Source: Zafaria ginkgonis
Lineage (GTDB): Bacteria > Actinomycetota > Actinomycetes > Actinomycetales > Micrococcaceae
Assembly (NCBI RefSeq): GCF_039540195.1
Contig: NZ_BAABEO010000011.1
Span: forward strand, 186,001 to 250,000
Length of the DNA: 64,000 nt
Direction: 5' to 3'
Under the pieces are notes generated by a model. It was not told the origin of the DNA. It did no database searches and saw nothing but the letters and a program-made list of their open reading frames with translations. The translations under genes and the position numbers were made by a program. Shown one piece after another: positions 50,086-57,493 of this stretch (the stretch's first letter is position 1; each line of letters starts with the position of its first letter).

Positions 50086-50754
50086 ATGACCTCCAGCACT
50101 CCCGTCCACCACCGCGCGTTCCATCACTCCGTGTTTCATCAGACCGCGCCGCGCCGCGGAGCCGCCCTCAACGTGGGGGCCATCGGCGCGGCGGCCCTCC
50201 TGGCCCTCGCCCTGGCCGGCTGCGGGCCCTCGGGCCCCGGCGGAACCGCCACCAGCCCGGCAACCGGCGGCGCAACCACCAGCGCGGCCGCCCCGGCGAC
50301 CGGCCCCGCCACCGGCAGTCCGACGCCGTCCTCCACCGAGACCCCGACCACCAGCCCCCTGAGCATCTTCTACGTGGCGGTGGGCGACGCCGGGAAGTCC
50401 GGACTGGAGATTGGCTGCGGCGACAGCCTGGTCTCGACGGTCAGCGAACCGGTGGAATACACCGATCCGGTGGAGGCCGCCATCACCCACCTGCTGGCCG
50501 ACAAGAACCGCGAGTACGGCGAAACGGGCCTGATCAACGCGCTGTATCAGTCGACGCTGCAGTACGTGTCCTCCTCGATCAGGAACGGCACCGTCACCGT
50601 GGAGCTCACCGGCCAGCCCGTCTCCGGCGGCACCTGCGACGACCCGCGCATCCAGGCGCAGCTGAAGTACACGGCGCAGGCGGCCGCCAGCGTCAAGGAA
50701 TCCGTGATCCTGATCGACGGGACCCCGATCGAGGAGTTCATGAGCCAGAAGTAG
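50086..50754 (+). CDS. GerMN-domain lipoprotein
   Basis: 222 residues. A long N-terminal region (HHRAFHHSVFHQTAPRRG) leads to a hydrophobic stretch ending in lipobox LAGC with Cys46; a Pro/Thr/Ser/Ala linker of about 45 residues follows, as in cell-envelope lipoproteins. The C-terminal domain (LSIFYVAVGDAG, VEAAITHLLADKN, NGTVTVELTG, AQLKYTAQAAASVKESVILIDG) matches the sporulation/germination GerMN fold, found widely in actinobacteria as LpqB-like or stand-alone lipoproteins of unknown role. It has its own promoter and does not belong to the catabolic operons. Confidence 0.82.
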   Translation: MTSSTPVHHRAFHHSVFHQTAPRRGAALNVGAIGAAALLALALAGCGPSGPGGTATSPATGGATTSAAAPATGPATGSPTPSSTETPTTSPLSIFYVAVGDAGKSGLEIGCGDSLVSTVSEPVEYTDPVEAAITHLLADKNREYGETGLINALYQSTLQYVSSSIRNGTVTVELTGQPVSGGTCDDPRIQAQLKYTAQAAASVKESVILIDGTPIEEFMSQK

Positions 50755-50831
50755 CGGCTTCGGGGCCCCGGCCCGCAACGGCACACCGCGGCGGCTCGCG
50801 CCGTCGCGGACAAGCCACCGAAAAAGACAGG

Positions 50832-50879
50832 CCAATGGAAAACAAGTGTTGCCCATTGGTGAACTTCCGTTGCTATCAT
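50832..50879. promoter_or_regulatory. CCAATGG-N14-CCATTGG operator and leaderless promoter
   Basis: CCAATGG (50832-50838) and CCATTGG (50853-50859) are perfect inverted repeats; the second overlaps a likely -35 (TTGCCC, 50849-50854). TATCAT (50874-50879) lies exactly 6 nt before the ATG, so transcription should begin at the start codon. Confidence 0.55.
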
Positions 50880-50885
50880 GCGACC

Positions 50886-52169
50886 ATGACGATGCCAGCA
50901 TTCCCCGCGCAGCCGCTGTCCACCGAAGCGGACCTCTCCATCGCCCGCGCCGAGGCCGCGCACCGGCACGAGCACCTGTTCTCCGACCGGGCCGCCAACA
51001 TCAAGCAGTCCGCTGTGCGCGACGTCTTCGACATCTCCATGCGCCCCGGCCTGGTCTCCCTCGCCGGCGGCAACCCGTTCCTGCAGTCGCTGCCGCTGGA
51101 GAAGCTGGGCACCATGGCCTACAAGCTGATCACCGAGCAGGGCCTCACCGCCCTGCAGTACGGCGGCGGGCAGGGCACCGACCTGCTCCGCGAGCAGATC
51201 TGCCGGGTCATGGCGCACGAGGGCATCATGGACGCCCTGCCGGAGCACGTGGTGGTCACCACCGGCTCGCAGTCCGCGCAGGACGTGGCCTGCAAGGTCT
51301 TCACCAATCCCGGCGACGTGGTGCTCTGCGAGGACCCGACGTACGTGGGGGCGCTGAACACCTTCGAGTCCTACCAGGTCCGCGCGGAACCGGTCAGGAT
51401 GGACGGGCACGGACTGGTCCCGGAGGAGCTGGAGGCACGGATCGCGCAGTTGCAGGCGGAGGGCGCGTCCATCAAATTCCTCTACACGATCCCCAGCTTC
51501 AACAACCCCTCCGGCATCACGCTGGCCGCGGAGCGCCGGCAGCGCATCGTGGACATCTGCCGCAACGCCGGGATCCTGGTCCTGGAGGACAACCCCTACG
51601 GGCTGCTCAAGTTCCAAGGCACCCCGAACGTGCCGCTGCGCGCGGACAACCCGCACGACGTCATCTACCTGGGCTCCTTCTCCAAGATCCTGGCTCCCGG
51701 CCTGCGCATCGGGTGGGCGCTGGTGCCCGAGCACCTGCAGCGGCGCTTCTACCTGGCCAGCGAGGCCGTCACCCTCTGCCCGCCGACGCTGAACCAGATG
51801 CTGATCAGCCACTACCTGGACGGGCACGACTGGATGGGGCAGATCGCGGCCTACCGCGGGCTCTACGCCGAGCGCTGCGCAGCGCTGCTCGCGGCACTGG
51901 CCGAGCACATGCCCGAGGGCGTGGAATGGACGACGCCGGACGGCGGCTTCTTCGTGTGGGTGACGCTTCCGGAGGGGGTGGACACCTACCCGCTGCTGCG
52001 TCCGGCGATCGACGCCGGCGTCGTGTTCATCCCCGGCGCCGCGTTCTCCCCCGCCGGCGGGCCCAGCAACAAGCTGCGGCTGGCCTTCAGCGCGGTGGCC
52101 GCGGACAAGATCCACGAGGGCGTCCGCCGGCTGGCCCCGGTGCTGCGGGAAGCGATCGCGGCCCGCTAG
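50886..52169 (+). CDS. PLP-dependent class I/II aminotransferase (2-aminoadipate/MocR-like type)
   Basis: 427 residues; fold-type I aminotransferase. ALQYGGGQGTDLLREQICRVM, TTGSQSAQDVACKVFTNPGD, YTIPSFNNPSGITL, VLEDNPYGLLKF and the PLP-binding lysine in YLGSFSKILAPGLRIGW place it in the LysN/AruH/valine-pyruvate group of enzymes related to the MocR C-terminal domain, but without the GntR HTH. ATG 50886 has no ribosome site and a -10 exactly 6 nt upstream. The palindrome over the -35 implies regulation. Amino-donor specificity cannot be read; aromatic or 2-aminoadipate-like substrates are common in this group. Confidence 0.88.
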   Translation: MTMPAFPAQPLSTEADLSIARAEAAHRHEHLFSDRAANIKQSAVRDVFDISMRPGLVSLAGGNPFLQSLPLEKLGTMAYKLITEQGLTALQYGGGQGTDLLREQICRVMAHEGIMDALPEHVVVTTGSQSAQDVACKVFTNPGDVVLCEDPTYVGALNTFESYQVRAEPVRMDGHGLVPEELEARIAQLQAEGASIKFLYTIPSFNNPSGITLAAERRQRIVDICRNAGILVLEDNPYGLLKFQGTPNVPLRADNPHDVIYLGSFSKILAPGLRIGWALVPEHLQRRFYLASEAVTLCPPTLNQMLISHYLDGHDWMGQIAAYRGLYAERCAALLAALAEHMPEGVEWTTPDGGFFVWVTLPEGVDTYPLLRPAIDAGVVFIPGAAFSPAGGPSNKLRLAFSAVAADKIHEGVRRLAPVLREAIAAR

Positions 52170-52348
52170 CCGGCCAGGCTGCGGCCGCCCCTCGGCGCGG
52201 ACGCGGCGGTCGAGGAGTCCGCCGCGCTTGAGCGTGCGCAGCGTCCGGGTCGGCACCTTCGGCGTCACCCGTGAATACTATTGCGGAGAGCCGGTCCTCC
52301 GGCAGCCACACCTCAGCAGAGCAGCATTCCACGGAGAGGGACGTATCC

Positions 52349-52951
52349 ATGAAGATCGCAGTCTACGGAGCCACCGGCATGGTCGGCAGCCAGATCGTCG
52401 CCGAGGCCCTGCGGCGCGGGCACCAGGTCACCGCCGTCACCCGCACGGGCTCCGAGGTGGAGGGCGCCGCCGCCCGCGCCGCCGAACTGGGCGACCGCAA
52501 GGCCTACAAGGAGATCGCCGGCGGGCACGACGTCGTCGTTTTCGCCATCCCGCCCTCGCGTGCCGGCGAATCCCACGAGCCGTTCGTCTCGGCCCACCAG
52601 GACATCGCCGAGACCCTGGTCAAGGCCCGCGTGTTCGTCGTCGGCGGGGCCGGCGCCACCGAGGTCAACGGCGTGCAGCTCAAGGACACCCCGGGGTTCC
52701 CGGAGGCCTTCAAGCCCGAGGCCGAGTCCATGAGCCGGGTGCTGGACGCCTACCGCGATGCCTCCGGCGTGAACTGGACGATTCTCGCCCCCGCCCCGAT
52801 GATCGCCCCGGGAACCCGCACCGGCGAGTACAAGCTGGGCGCCGACTCCCCCGTCGGCGACTCGGTCTCCACCCAGGACTTCGCCGTGGCCGTCCTGGAC
52901 GAGCTGGAAAACCCGCGGCACGAGAACCGCCGCTTCACGGTCGCGAACTAG
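52349..52951 (+). CDS. NAD(P)H-binding short-chain oxidoreductase-like protein (NmrA/YwnB type)
   Basis: 200 residues. The N terminus MKIAVYGATGMVGSQIVAEA is a G-x-x-G-x-x-G dinucleotide fold; FVVGGAGATEV, LDAYRDASGVNWTILAPAPMIAPGTRTG and TQDFAVAVLDELENP are typical of the NAD(P)-binding_10 family. Start ATG 52349 follows GAGAGGG. Such proteins act as redox-sensing or flavin-reducing oxidoreductases, mostly uncharacterised. It is followed by a flavin reductase-like gene with a separate leaderless promoter. Confidence 0.83.
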   Translation: MKIAVYGATGMVGSQIVAEALRRGHQVTAVTRTGSEVEGAAARAAELGDRKAYKEIAGGHDVVVFAIPPSRAGESHEPFVSAHQDIAETLVKARVFVVGGAGATEVNGVQLKDTPGFPEAFKPEAESMSRVLDAYRDASGVNWTILAPAPMIAPGTRTGEYKLGADSPVGDSVSTQDFAVAVLDELENPRHENRRFTVAN

Positions 52952-53075
52952 CACGCGGGGCAGGCCCTTTCGTGTCGACTTCGTCGCCACGCAGGGACCC
53001 GGCTGCCCCGCGCTGGCGGGGAACGGGCCGCCTGCCGCACTGCCGGTGGGCGGCCCGTTGTGCTGTGATGCTTGC

Positions 53076-53690
53076 ATGCGTATCGACTACGACGCCGGAT
53101 CGCTGGCCACCCGCGACGTCTACCGCCTGCTGACCTCGCTGGTGATCCCGCGGCCGATCGCCTGGGTCTCGACGGTCGACGCGGCGGGCAACCCCAATTT
53201 GGCGCCCCACTCGTTCTTCACCGTGGCCTCCGCGGACCCGGGCATCGTGCAGTTCACCTCCGAGACGCGCAAGGACACCCTGCGCAACATCGAGGCCACC
53301 GGCGAGTTCGTGGTCAACCTGGCCCCGCGCTCGCTGCTGCGGGAAGTCAACGCCTCCGCCGTCCACTTCCCGCCCGGAACCAGCGAGTTCACCGAGGCCT
53401 CCCTCCGCACCGAGGCCAGCGCCGTCGTCGCTCCCCCGCGCGTCGCGGACTCCCCGGCCGTCCTCGAATGCACGCTGCACCAGGTGGTGCCGGTGGGCCG
53501 CTCCTTCCTGGTGCTCGGGCTCGTCCGGCACATCGCCGTCGACCAGGCGGTGCTGGACGAACGCGGCCGCCCGGCCGCGGAGCGCCTCGACCCGCTGTCC
53601 CGGCTGGGCGGCAGCCTCTACGGCACGCTCGGGGAGGTCCTTCACCTGCGCCGGATCTCGCTGGAGGAGTGGGAGTCGGGGGAACGCTAG
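53076..53690 (+). CDS. Flavin reductase-like FMN-binding protein (DIM6/NTAB family)
   Basis: 204 residues with a split-barrel FMN fold: TSLVIPRPIAWVSTVDAAGNPNLAPHSFF, KDTLRNIEATGEFVVNLAP and LECTLHQVVPVGRSFLVLGLV are diagnostic. ATG 53076 is chosen: TGTGAT lies 6 nt upstream and no ribosome site is visible. Members supply reduced flavin to two-component monooxygenases or act as flavoenzymes themselves. Three flavin-dependent monooxygenases of the type needing such a reductase (10261, 12685, 22466) have no reductase of their own nearby, so this protein is a candidate partner, though 30-40 kb away. Confidence 0.85.
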   Translation: MRIDYDAGSLATRDVYRLLTSLVIPRPIAWVSTVDAAGNPNLAPHSFFTVASADPGIVQFTSETRKDTLRNIEATGEFVVNLAPRSLLREVNASAVHFPPGTSEFTEASLRTEASAVVAPPRVADSPAVLECTLHQVVPVGRSFLVLGLVRHIAVDQAVLDERGRPAAERLDPLSRLGGSLYGTLGEVLHLRRISLEEWESGER

Positions 53691-53739
53691 CGCGCGGGGC
53701 AGGCCGAAGGGCTCACCGCGGCGGGCGAGCCCCGCAACG

Positions 53740-53777
53740 CACGACGGCGGCACCCGCGCGGGTGCCGCCGTCGTGCT
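53740..53777. terminator. 17-bp-stem bidirectional terminator
   Basis: The arm 53740-53756 (GCACGACGGCGGCACCC) and 53761-53777 are perfectly complementary with a 4-base loop. It lies between the convergent flavin reductase-like and catA genes. Confidence 0.85.
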
Positions 53778-53793
53778 TGTGCGTTCCTGAGGA

Positions 53794-54663
53794 CTAGGCT
53801 TCCTCGTCCAGCACGAAGTTGTAGGTGGTCTGCAGGCCCGTGCCGGATTCGGCCGGCTGGACGTCCAGCATCAGTTCCGGCTTCACCGCCGAGGCGATGT
53901 CGTCCGCGTTGTGCGGATCACCCGGGAAGTACAGCTGCGCGGTGAGCAGCTCATGGCCCGGGGCGGAGACCTTCAGGTGGATGTGGGCCGGACGCCAGGC
54001 GTGCCAGCCGGCGGCGTGGATCAGCTGGCCGCAGGCGCCGTCCGTCGGGATCTGGTACGGAGCGGGCCGCTTGGTGTTGATCTCGAACCGGCCCTCGGCG
54101 TCGGCGATGAAGCTGCCGCGCAGGTTCCACTCCGGCAGTCCCGGAGCGAACTGGGAGTAGAAGCCCAGGTCGTCGGCGTGCCAGACCTCGATCTTGGCCC
54201 CGGCAAGGGCCTTGCCCTCGGTTCCGGTGACCTGGCCCTGGAAGAGCAGCGGGGCGCCCGGCTCGTCCTCGCGCATGTCGATGGTCGCCGGGCTCTGGTG
54301 CTCCGGCGAGCCCGGCACGTAGTACGGGCCCTCGATGGTGCCCTTGTTTCCCTTGCGGTGGGCGTTGGCGACCTCCTCGACGGAGTGCTCCACCCAGACG
54401 TCCAGGAACAGCGGCCATTCGCCGTCCTCGCCGACCTTGATCAGCCACGCCTTCAGGGCGTTGTATTCCTCGTAGGACACGCGCTCCTCGAGGACGACGT
54501 CGTTCACGGCCTTGATCAGGCGGCTGGCCAGCTGGTTGACGCGCTCCTTCGAGGACTGGACCGCGGCCGTCTTGCCGGACTCGCGGAAGCGCTCGGTGGC
54601 CTTGTTGCCGGCCGCCGCGGCGGTGCCTTCGGCCTCGGTCAGGGTTCCCTTGTCGGTGCTCAT
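53794..54663 (-). CDS. catA: Catechol 1,2-dioxygenase
   Basis: 289 residues; intradiol ring opening of catechol to cis,cis-muconate. The four ferric ligands are evident: Tyr169 (GFYSQF), Tyr203 (APYQIPTDG), His227 and His229 (RPAHIHLKVS), with the same Tyr-His spacing as the characterised enzymes. An N-terminal helical dimerisation region (NQLASRLIKAVNDVV) is present. The start at 54663 (MSTDKGTL) is preferred over 54693 because AAGGGAG lies 5 bp upstream. It is the last gene of the LysR-catB-catC-catA run, but a 159-bp gap with its own promoter allows independent expression. Confidence 0.95.
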   Translation of the reverse strand: MSTDKGTLTEAEGTAAAAGNKATERFRESGKTAAVQSSKERVNQLASRLIKAVNDVVLEERVSYEEYNALKAWLIKVGEDGEWPLFLDVWVEHSVEEVANAHRKGNKGTIEGPYYVPGSPEHQSPATIDMREDEPGAPLLFQGQVTGTEGKALAGAKIEVWHADDLGFYSQFAPGLPEWNLRGSFIADAEGRFEINTKRPAPYQIPTDGACGQLIHAAGWHAWRPAHIHLKVSAPGHELLTAQLYFPGDPHNADDIASAVKPELMLDVQPAESGTGLQTTYNFVLDEEA

Positions 54664-54748
54664 GTCGACTCCCTTGTCTTTGTGGTCCGTCATGGTGGTC
54701 CATGGTGTGATCGCCGGTGTTCCGCGTCACACGGTGGCGTTTGTTCCA

Positions 54749-54789
54749 ATCTAGGGCTCCAATTGCCCCGCGTGAAATACCAATTCACC
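54749..54789 (-). promoter_or_regulatory. catA promoter with GTGAA-N7-TTCAC operator
   Basis: On the minus strand TTCACG (plus 54772-54777), 17 bp and TAGATT (plus 54749-54754) form a promoter for catA. GTGAA-N7-TTCAC (54773-54789) overlaps the -35 and has the size of a LysR contact site, so the operon regulator probably activates or represses catA here as well. Confidence 0.5.
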
Positions 54790-54822
54790 CGCGATTGAGA
54801 CGATGCGCATATGGATCGGCGA

Positions 54823-55101
54823 CTAGCGGATCGAGTTGGGGTGCTTGGCCAGCGGCGTGACCTTGACCTTCATGTACGCGTACATCGGGAATCCGCTGAG
54901 GATCTGGTGCAGCTCGTCGTTGGAGGCGACATCGAACAGCGAGTAGTTGGCGTATTCGCCGACCACGCGCCAGATCCCGGCGAACCGGCCGTCGTGCTGG
55001 AGCGCCTGCGAGTACTCCTTCTCCGCGGCCTGCAGTTCGGCGATCCGCTCGGCGGACAGGTCGGCGGGGAAGGTGACGTCCATGCGGGCGAGGTAGAGCA
55101 T
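54823..55101 (-). CDS. catC: Muconolactone delta-isomerase
   Basis: 92 residues, the normal length. It isomerises muconolactone to 3-oxoadipate enol-lactone as a decamer. MLYLARMDVTFPADLSAERIAELQAAE at the N terminus and GIWRVVGEYANYSLFDVASNDELHQILSGFPMY are near-invariant family sequence. It lies between catB and catA, with a perfect 28-bp palindrome in the gap to catB. Confidence 0.95.
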   Translation of the reverse strand: MLYLARMDVTFPADLSAERIAELQAAEKEYSQALQHDGRFAGIWRVVGEYANYSLFDVASNDELHQILSGFPMYAYMKVKVTPLAKHPNSIR

Positions 55102-55165
55102 CGGGTGCCTTTCGGTTGGGTGGGGTGCGCCTCCAGCGGGCGCCGGTCGAATGCCGGACAGCGGA

Positions 55166-55193
55166 GCCGGTGCCGTGCGCGCACGGCACCGGC
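55166..55193. repeat. 28-bp perfect palindrome between catB and catC
   Basis: GCCGGTGCCGTGCG (55166-55179) is followed without a spacer by its exact reverse complement. In RNA it would form a very stable hairpin inside the cat transcript, 65 bp upstream of catC. It could be a terminator/attenuator that lowers catC and catA levels relative to catB, or an mRNA-stability element. Confidence 0.75.
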
Positions 55194-55218
55194 CGCCGTC
55201 GTCGGGGGTGCGGGACCG

Positions 55219-56322
55219 CTACCGGTCCAGACGGTACGCCGCGAGCTTGTCCTCGTCCACGTCCGCGCCGACGCCGGGGACCGTGCGCACCCGGATGCGG
55301 CCGTCCTGGATGCGGATGGGGTCGGCGAGGAGGTCGTCGGCCATGTCCAGGAAGTTGGAGAGTTCGCCGGCCCGGCGGCTGGTGGCCTCGAAGGCCGCAC
55401 CGAAGGTGACGGTCGCCAGCGAGCCGACCTGCGTGTCGATCTGGTTGCCCATGGTGACGTCCACGCCCAGCCCCGTGCACAGCCCCAGGATCTGCTGGGC
55501 CTCGGTGAAGCCGGAGCGCGCGGTCTTGATGCAGATGGCGTTGCAGCCGCCGGAAAGCAGCTCGCGGGAGACGTCCCCGGCGGTGGGCACGGACTCGTCG
55601 CCGACCACCGGGATCGGGGACTTCTCCACGAGGCGGCGCCGGCTCATGGCCTCCTTCGCGTCACAGGGTTCCTCGAGCAGGGACAGGCCCAGCCCCTCCG
55701 TCCGGCGCAGCACCTCCAGCGCCTCGTTGGCGGTCCAGCCGCGGTTCGCGTCCAGGTAGATGTCGACGTCGTCGCCGAGACCCTCGCGCAGGACGTGGCA
55801 GGCCTCGATGTCCAGCGCCAGCGGGCGGCGGCCCACCTTCAGCTTGAAGGTGGTGATGCCGTAGCGTTCGCCGAAGCTGCGCGCCTCCTCCAGGAGTTCG
55901 GCCGCGGGGCGGAAGCCGAGCATGTGGGACACCCGCATCGAATCGGTGAAGCCGCCCAGGAGCTTGTGGACGGGGGTTTGCAGGGCCTTGCCGAGCAGGT
56001 CCCAGAGGGCGATGTCGACGGCGCCCTTGGCCACCTGGTTGTTGATGGTGCGGTTCATGACGGCGTGGATCTTGGAGCGGTCGAACGGGTCCAGGCCGGT
56101 GATCTGGGGGCTGAAGATGTCCTCGATGACCGCGGCGATGGACTTCTGCGTCTCCCCGTAGGTGTACGGCCGGGGCGGGGCGTCGGCCTGGCCGACGAGC
56201 CCGTCGTCCGTGTGGACGCGCACCAGGACGTGGTCGGCCGTGGCGACCTCCCCGGAGGCGAACTTCAGCGGGTGGGTGTACGGGATCGCATAGGGGATCG
56301 CCTCGATCCGTTCGATCTTCAT
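55219..56322 (-). CDS. catB: Muconate cycloisomerase
   Basis: 367 residues; enolase-superfamily enzyme converting cis,cis-muconate to muconolactone. Catalytic and metal residues appear in order: TTFKLKVG (K-x-K motif), DIYLDANRGW (Asp ligand), LSLLEEPC (Glu ligand), PVVGDESV (third acidic ligand) and AICIKTARSGF (second catalytic Lys). Its start overlaps the LysR stop (56319-56322), so regulator and enzyme are coupled in one message. In this superfamily dipeptide epimerases look similar; the catC and catA neighbours settle the call. Confidence 0.94.
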   Translation of the reverse strand: MKIERIEAIPYAIPYTHPLKFASGEVATADHVLVRVHTDDGLVGQADAPPRPYTYGETQKSIAAVIEDIFSPQITGLDPFDRSKIHAVMNRTINNQVAKGAVDIALWDLLGKALQTPVHKLLGGFTDSMRVSHMLGFRPAAELLEEARSFGERYGITTFKLKVGRRPLALDIEACHVLREGLGDDVDIYLDANRGWTANEALEVLRRTEGLGLSLLEEPCDAKEAMSRRRLVEKSPIPVVGDESVPTAGDVSRELLSGGCNAICIKTARSGFTEAQQILGLCTGLGVDVTMGNQIDTQVGSLATVTFGAAFEATSRRAGELSNFLDMADDLLADPIRIQDGRIRVRTVPGVGADVDEDKLAAYRLDR

Positions 56323-57212
56323 TGGGCGTCCTTCCGGTGGCTGGGGAGGGTATCGAAGAGGGCGACGAAGTTGTCGACGAGCGCGGAGCGGTTGTCCTTG
56401 CGCCAGGCGACGGCCAGTCCGACGACGGGCGCGTCCTCCAGCGGGCGGAACACGATGCCTTCGAGCCCGAACATGCGCCGTGCGGCCGGAACCAGGGCGA
56501 TGCCGAGCCCGGCGGCGACGAAGGAGAGCAGCGTGGAGGTTTCCTGCGCCTCCTGGATCACGTTGGGGCGGAATCCGGCCTGCCGGCAGGCCTCGTGGAA
56601 GACGGTGTTGACCACGGAGAATCCGGGATAGGCGACGAACCGCTCCCCCGCGAGGTCGGCGACGGAGAGGCGTTCGCGCGCGGCCAGCGGCAAGTCCGCC
56701 GGCAGCGCGGCCACCAGTTCGTCCTGCTCCAGGAACTTCAGCTCCAGGCCGGCCGAGCTGACCGGGGGCCGCAGCACGGCGACGTCGAGCTTGTGCTCCT
56801 CGAGCGCGAGTTCCATCTGCTGGGTCAGCATCTCGCCCTGCACGTTCAGGCGCAGACCGGGCAGGCGCTCGCTCGCCGCCTGGACGATGGCCGGCATGTG
56901 CCGGTAGGTGGCCGTTCCGGCGAAGCCGACCCGCAGCACGCCGGAGGCGCCGAGGCCGATCTGGCGCACGTCCTGCTCAAGGGCCTCGAGGTCCCCGAGC
57001 AGGGTGCGGGCGCGCTCAAGCAGCAGCTGCCCGGCGGGCGTGAGGTCCACCTTGCGGGTGGTTCGGACCAGCAGCTGCGTGCCGAGCTGTTCCTCGAGCT
57101 GCTTGATCTGCTGCGACAGCGGCGGCTGGGCCATGTGCAGGCGTTGGGCGGCGCGGCCGAAGTGGCGCTCCTCGGCGACGGCGACGAAATAGCGCAGCTG
57201 ACGGATGTCCAT
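56319..57212 (-). CDS. LysR-family regulator of the catechol operon
   Basis: 297 residues: winged HTH (LRYFVAVAEERHFGRAAQRLHMAQPPLSQQIKQLEEQLG) and an effector domain, both close to the CatR/BenM/CatM branch. Start 57212 has GGGAGG 8 bp upstream. Unlike the usual divergent arrangement, this regulator is the first gene of the operon it presumably controls and overlaps catB by 4 bp, so it would be induced together with its targets. ATAT-N3-ATAT (57295-57305) in the AT-rich stretch upstream is a candidate binding site, similar in type to BenM's ATAC-N7-GTAT. Confidence 0.9.
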   Translation of the reverse strand: MDIRQLRYFVAVAEERHFGRAAQRLHMAQPPLSQQIKQLEEQLGTQLLVRTTRKVDLTPAGQLLLERARTLLGDLEALEQDVRQIGLGASGVLRVGFAGTATYRHMPAIVQAASERLPGLRLNVQGEMLTQQMELALEEHKLDVAVLRPPVSSAGLELKFLEQDELVAALPADLPLAARERLSVADLAGERFVAYPGFSVVNTVFHEACRQAGFRPNVIQEAQETSTLLSFVAAGLGIALVPAARRMFGLEGIVFRPLEDAPVVGLAVAWRKDNRSALVDNFVALFDTLPSHRKDAQ

Positions 57213-57377
57213 GGTCCATACCTCCCGCGCCCTCGCCGTGGGCCCGGATTAGCCGGGCCGAATCCAGCCTAGGGGGCGCACTTTGACTTGGGAAATATAG
57301 AATATCGCCGGATTGAGACGTTCGCCGTCTGAATTCCGGACCGATCAAAGCCGGGGCCCGGGCTGAAGAGAAAGCGC

Positions 57378-57435
57378 ATGCCCGTGCGTCGCGTGCATGG
57401 CGACGCGTCGGCCGCATTTGCCGCACGGTCATGCA
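57378..57435. repeat. 58-bp palindromic intergenic element, copy B
   Basis: GCATGCCCGTGCG and CGCACGGTCATGC end a sequence whose first 40 bases are nearly identical to copy A at 23580; the core GCGTCGCGTGCATGGCGACG is unchanged. Arm differences between the copies lie on opposite sides, so each copy keeps a partly paired stem. Confidence 0.8.
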
Positions 57436-57440
57436 AGAAG

Positions 57441-57488
57441 CGCGGACGGGCGCTGTGGGACAAGCGCGCCTGCCCCACAGCGTCCGCG
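57441..57488 (-). terminator. Terminator of the 2-oxoacid dehydrogenase operon
   Basis: CGCGGAC (57441-57447), then GCTGTGGG after a 4-base bulge, pair with CCCACAGCGTCCGCG ending at 57488. The hairpin lies 6 bp beyond the E2 stop on the minus strand. Confidence 0.65.
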
Positions 57489-57493
57489 GAAGA

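Noticed and set aside
23446..57478. Short peptides sharing ADASPCTRR encoded by both copies of the 58-bp element
   Set aside because: The shared peptide is explained by the palindromic DNA repeat itself. Neither copy has a ribosome site or a sensible start, so no leader peptide is called.
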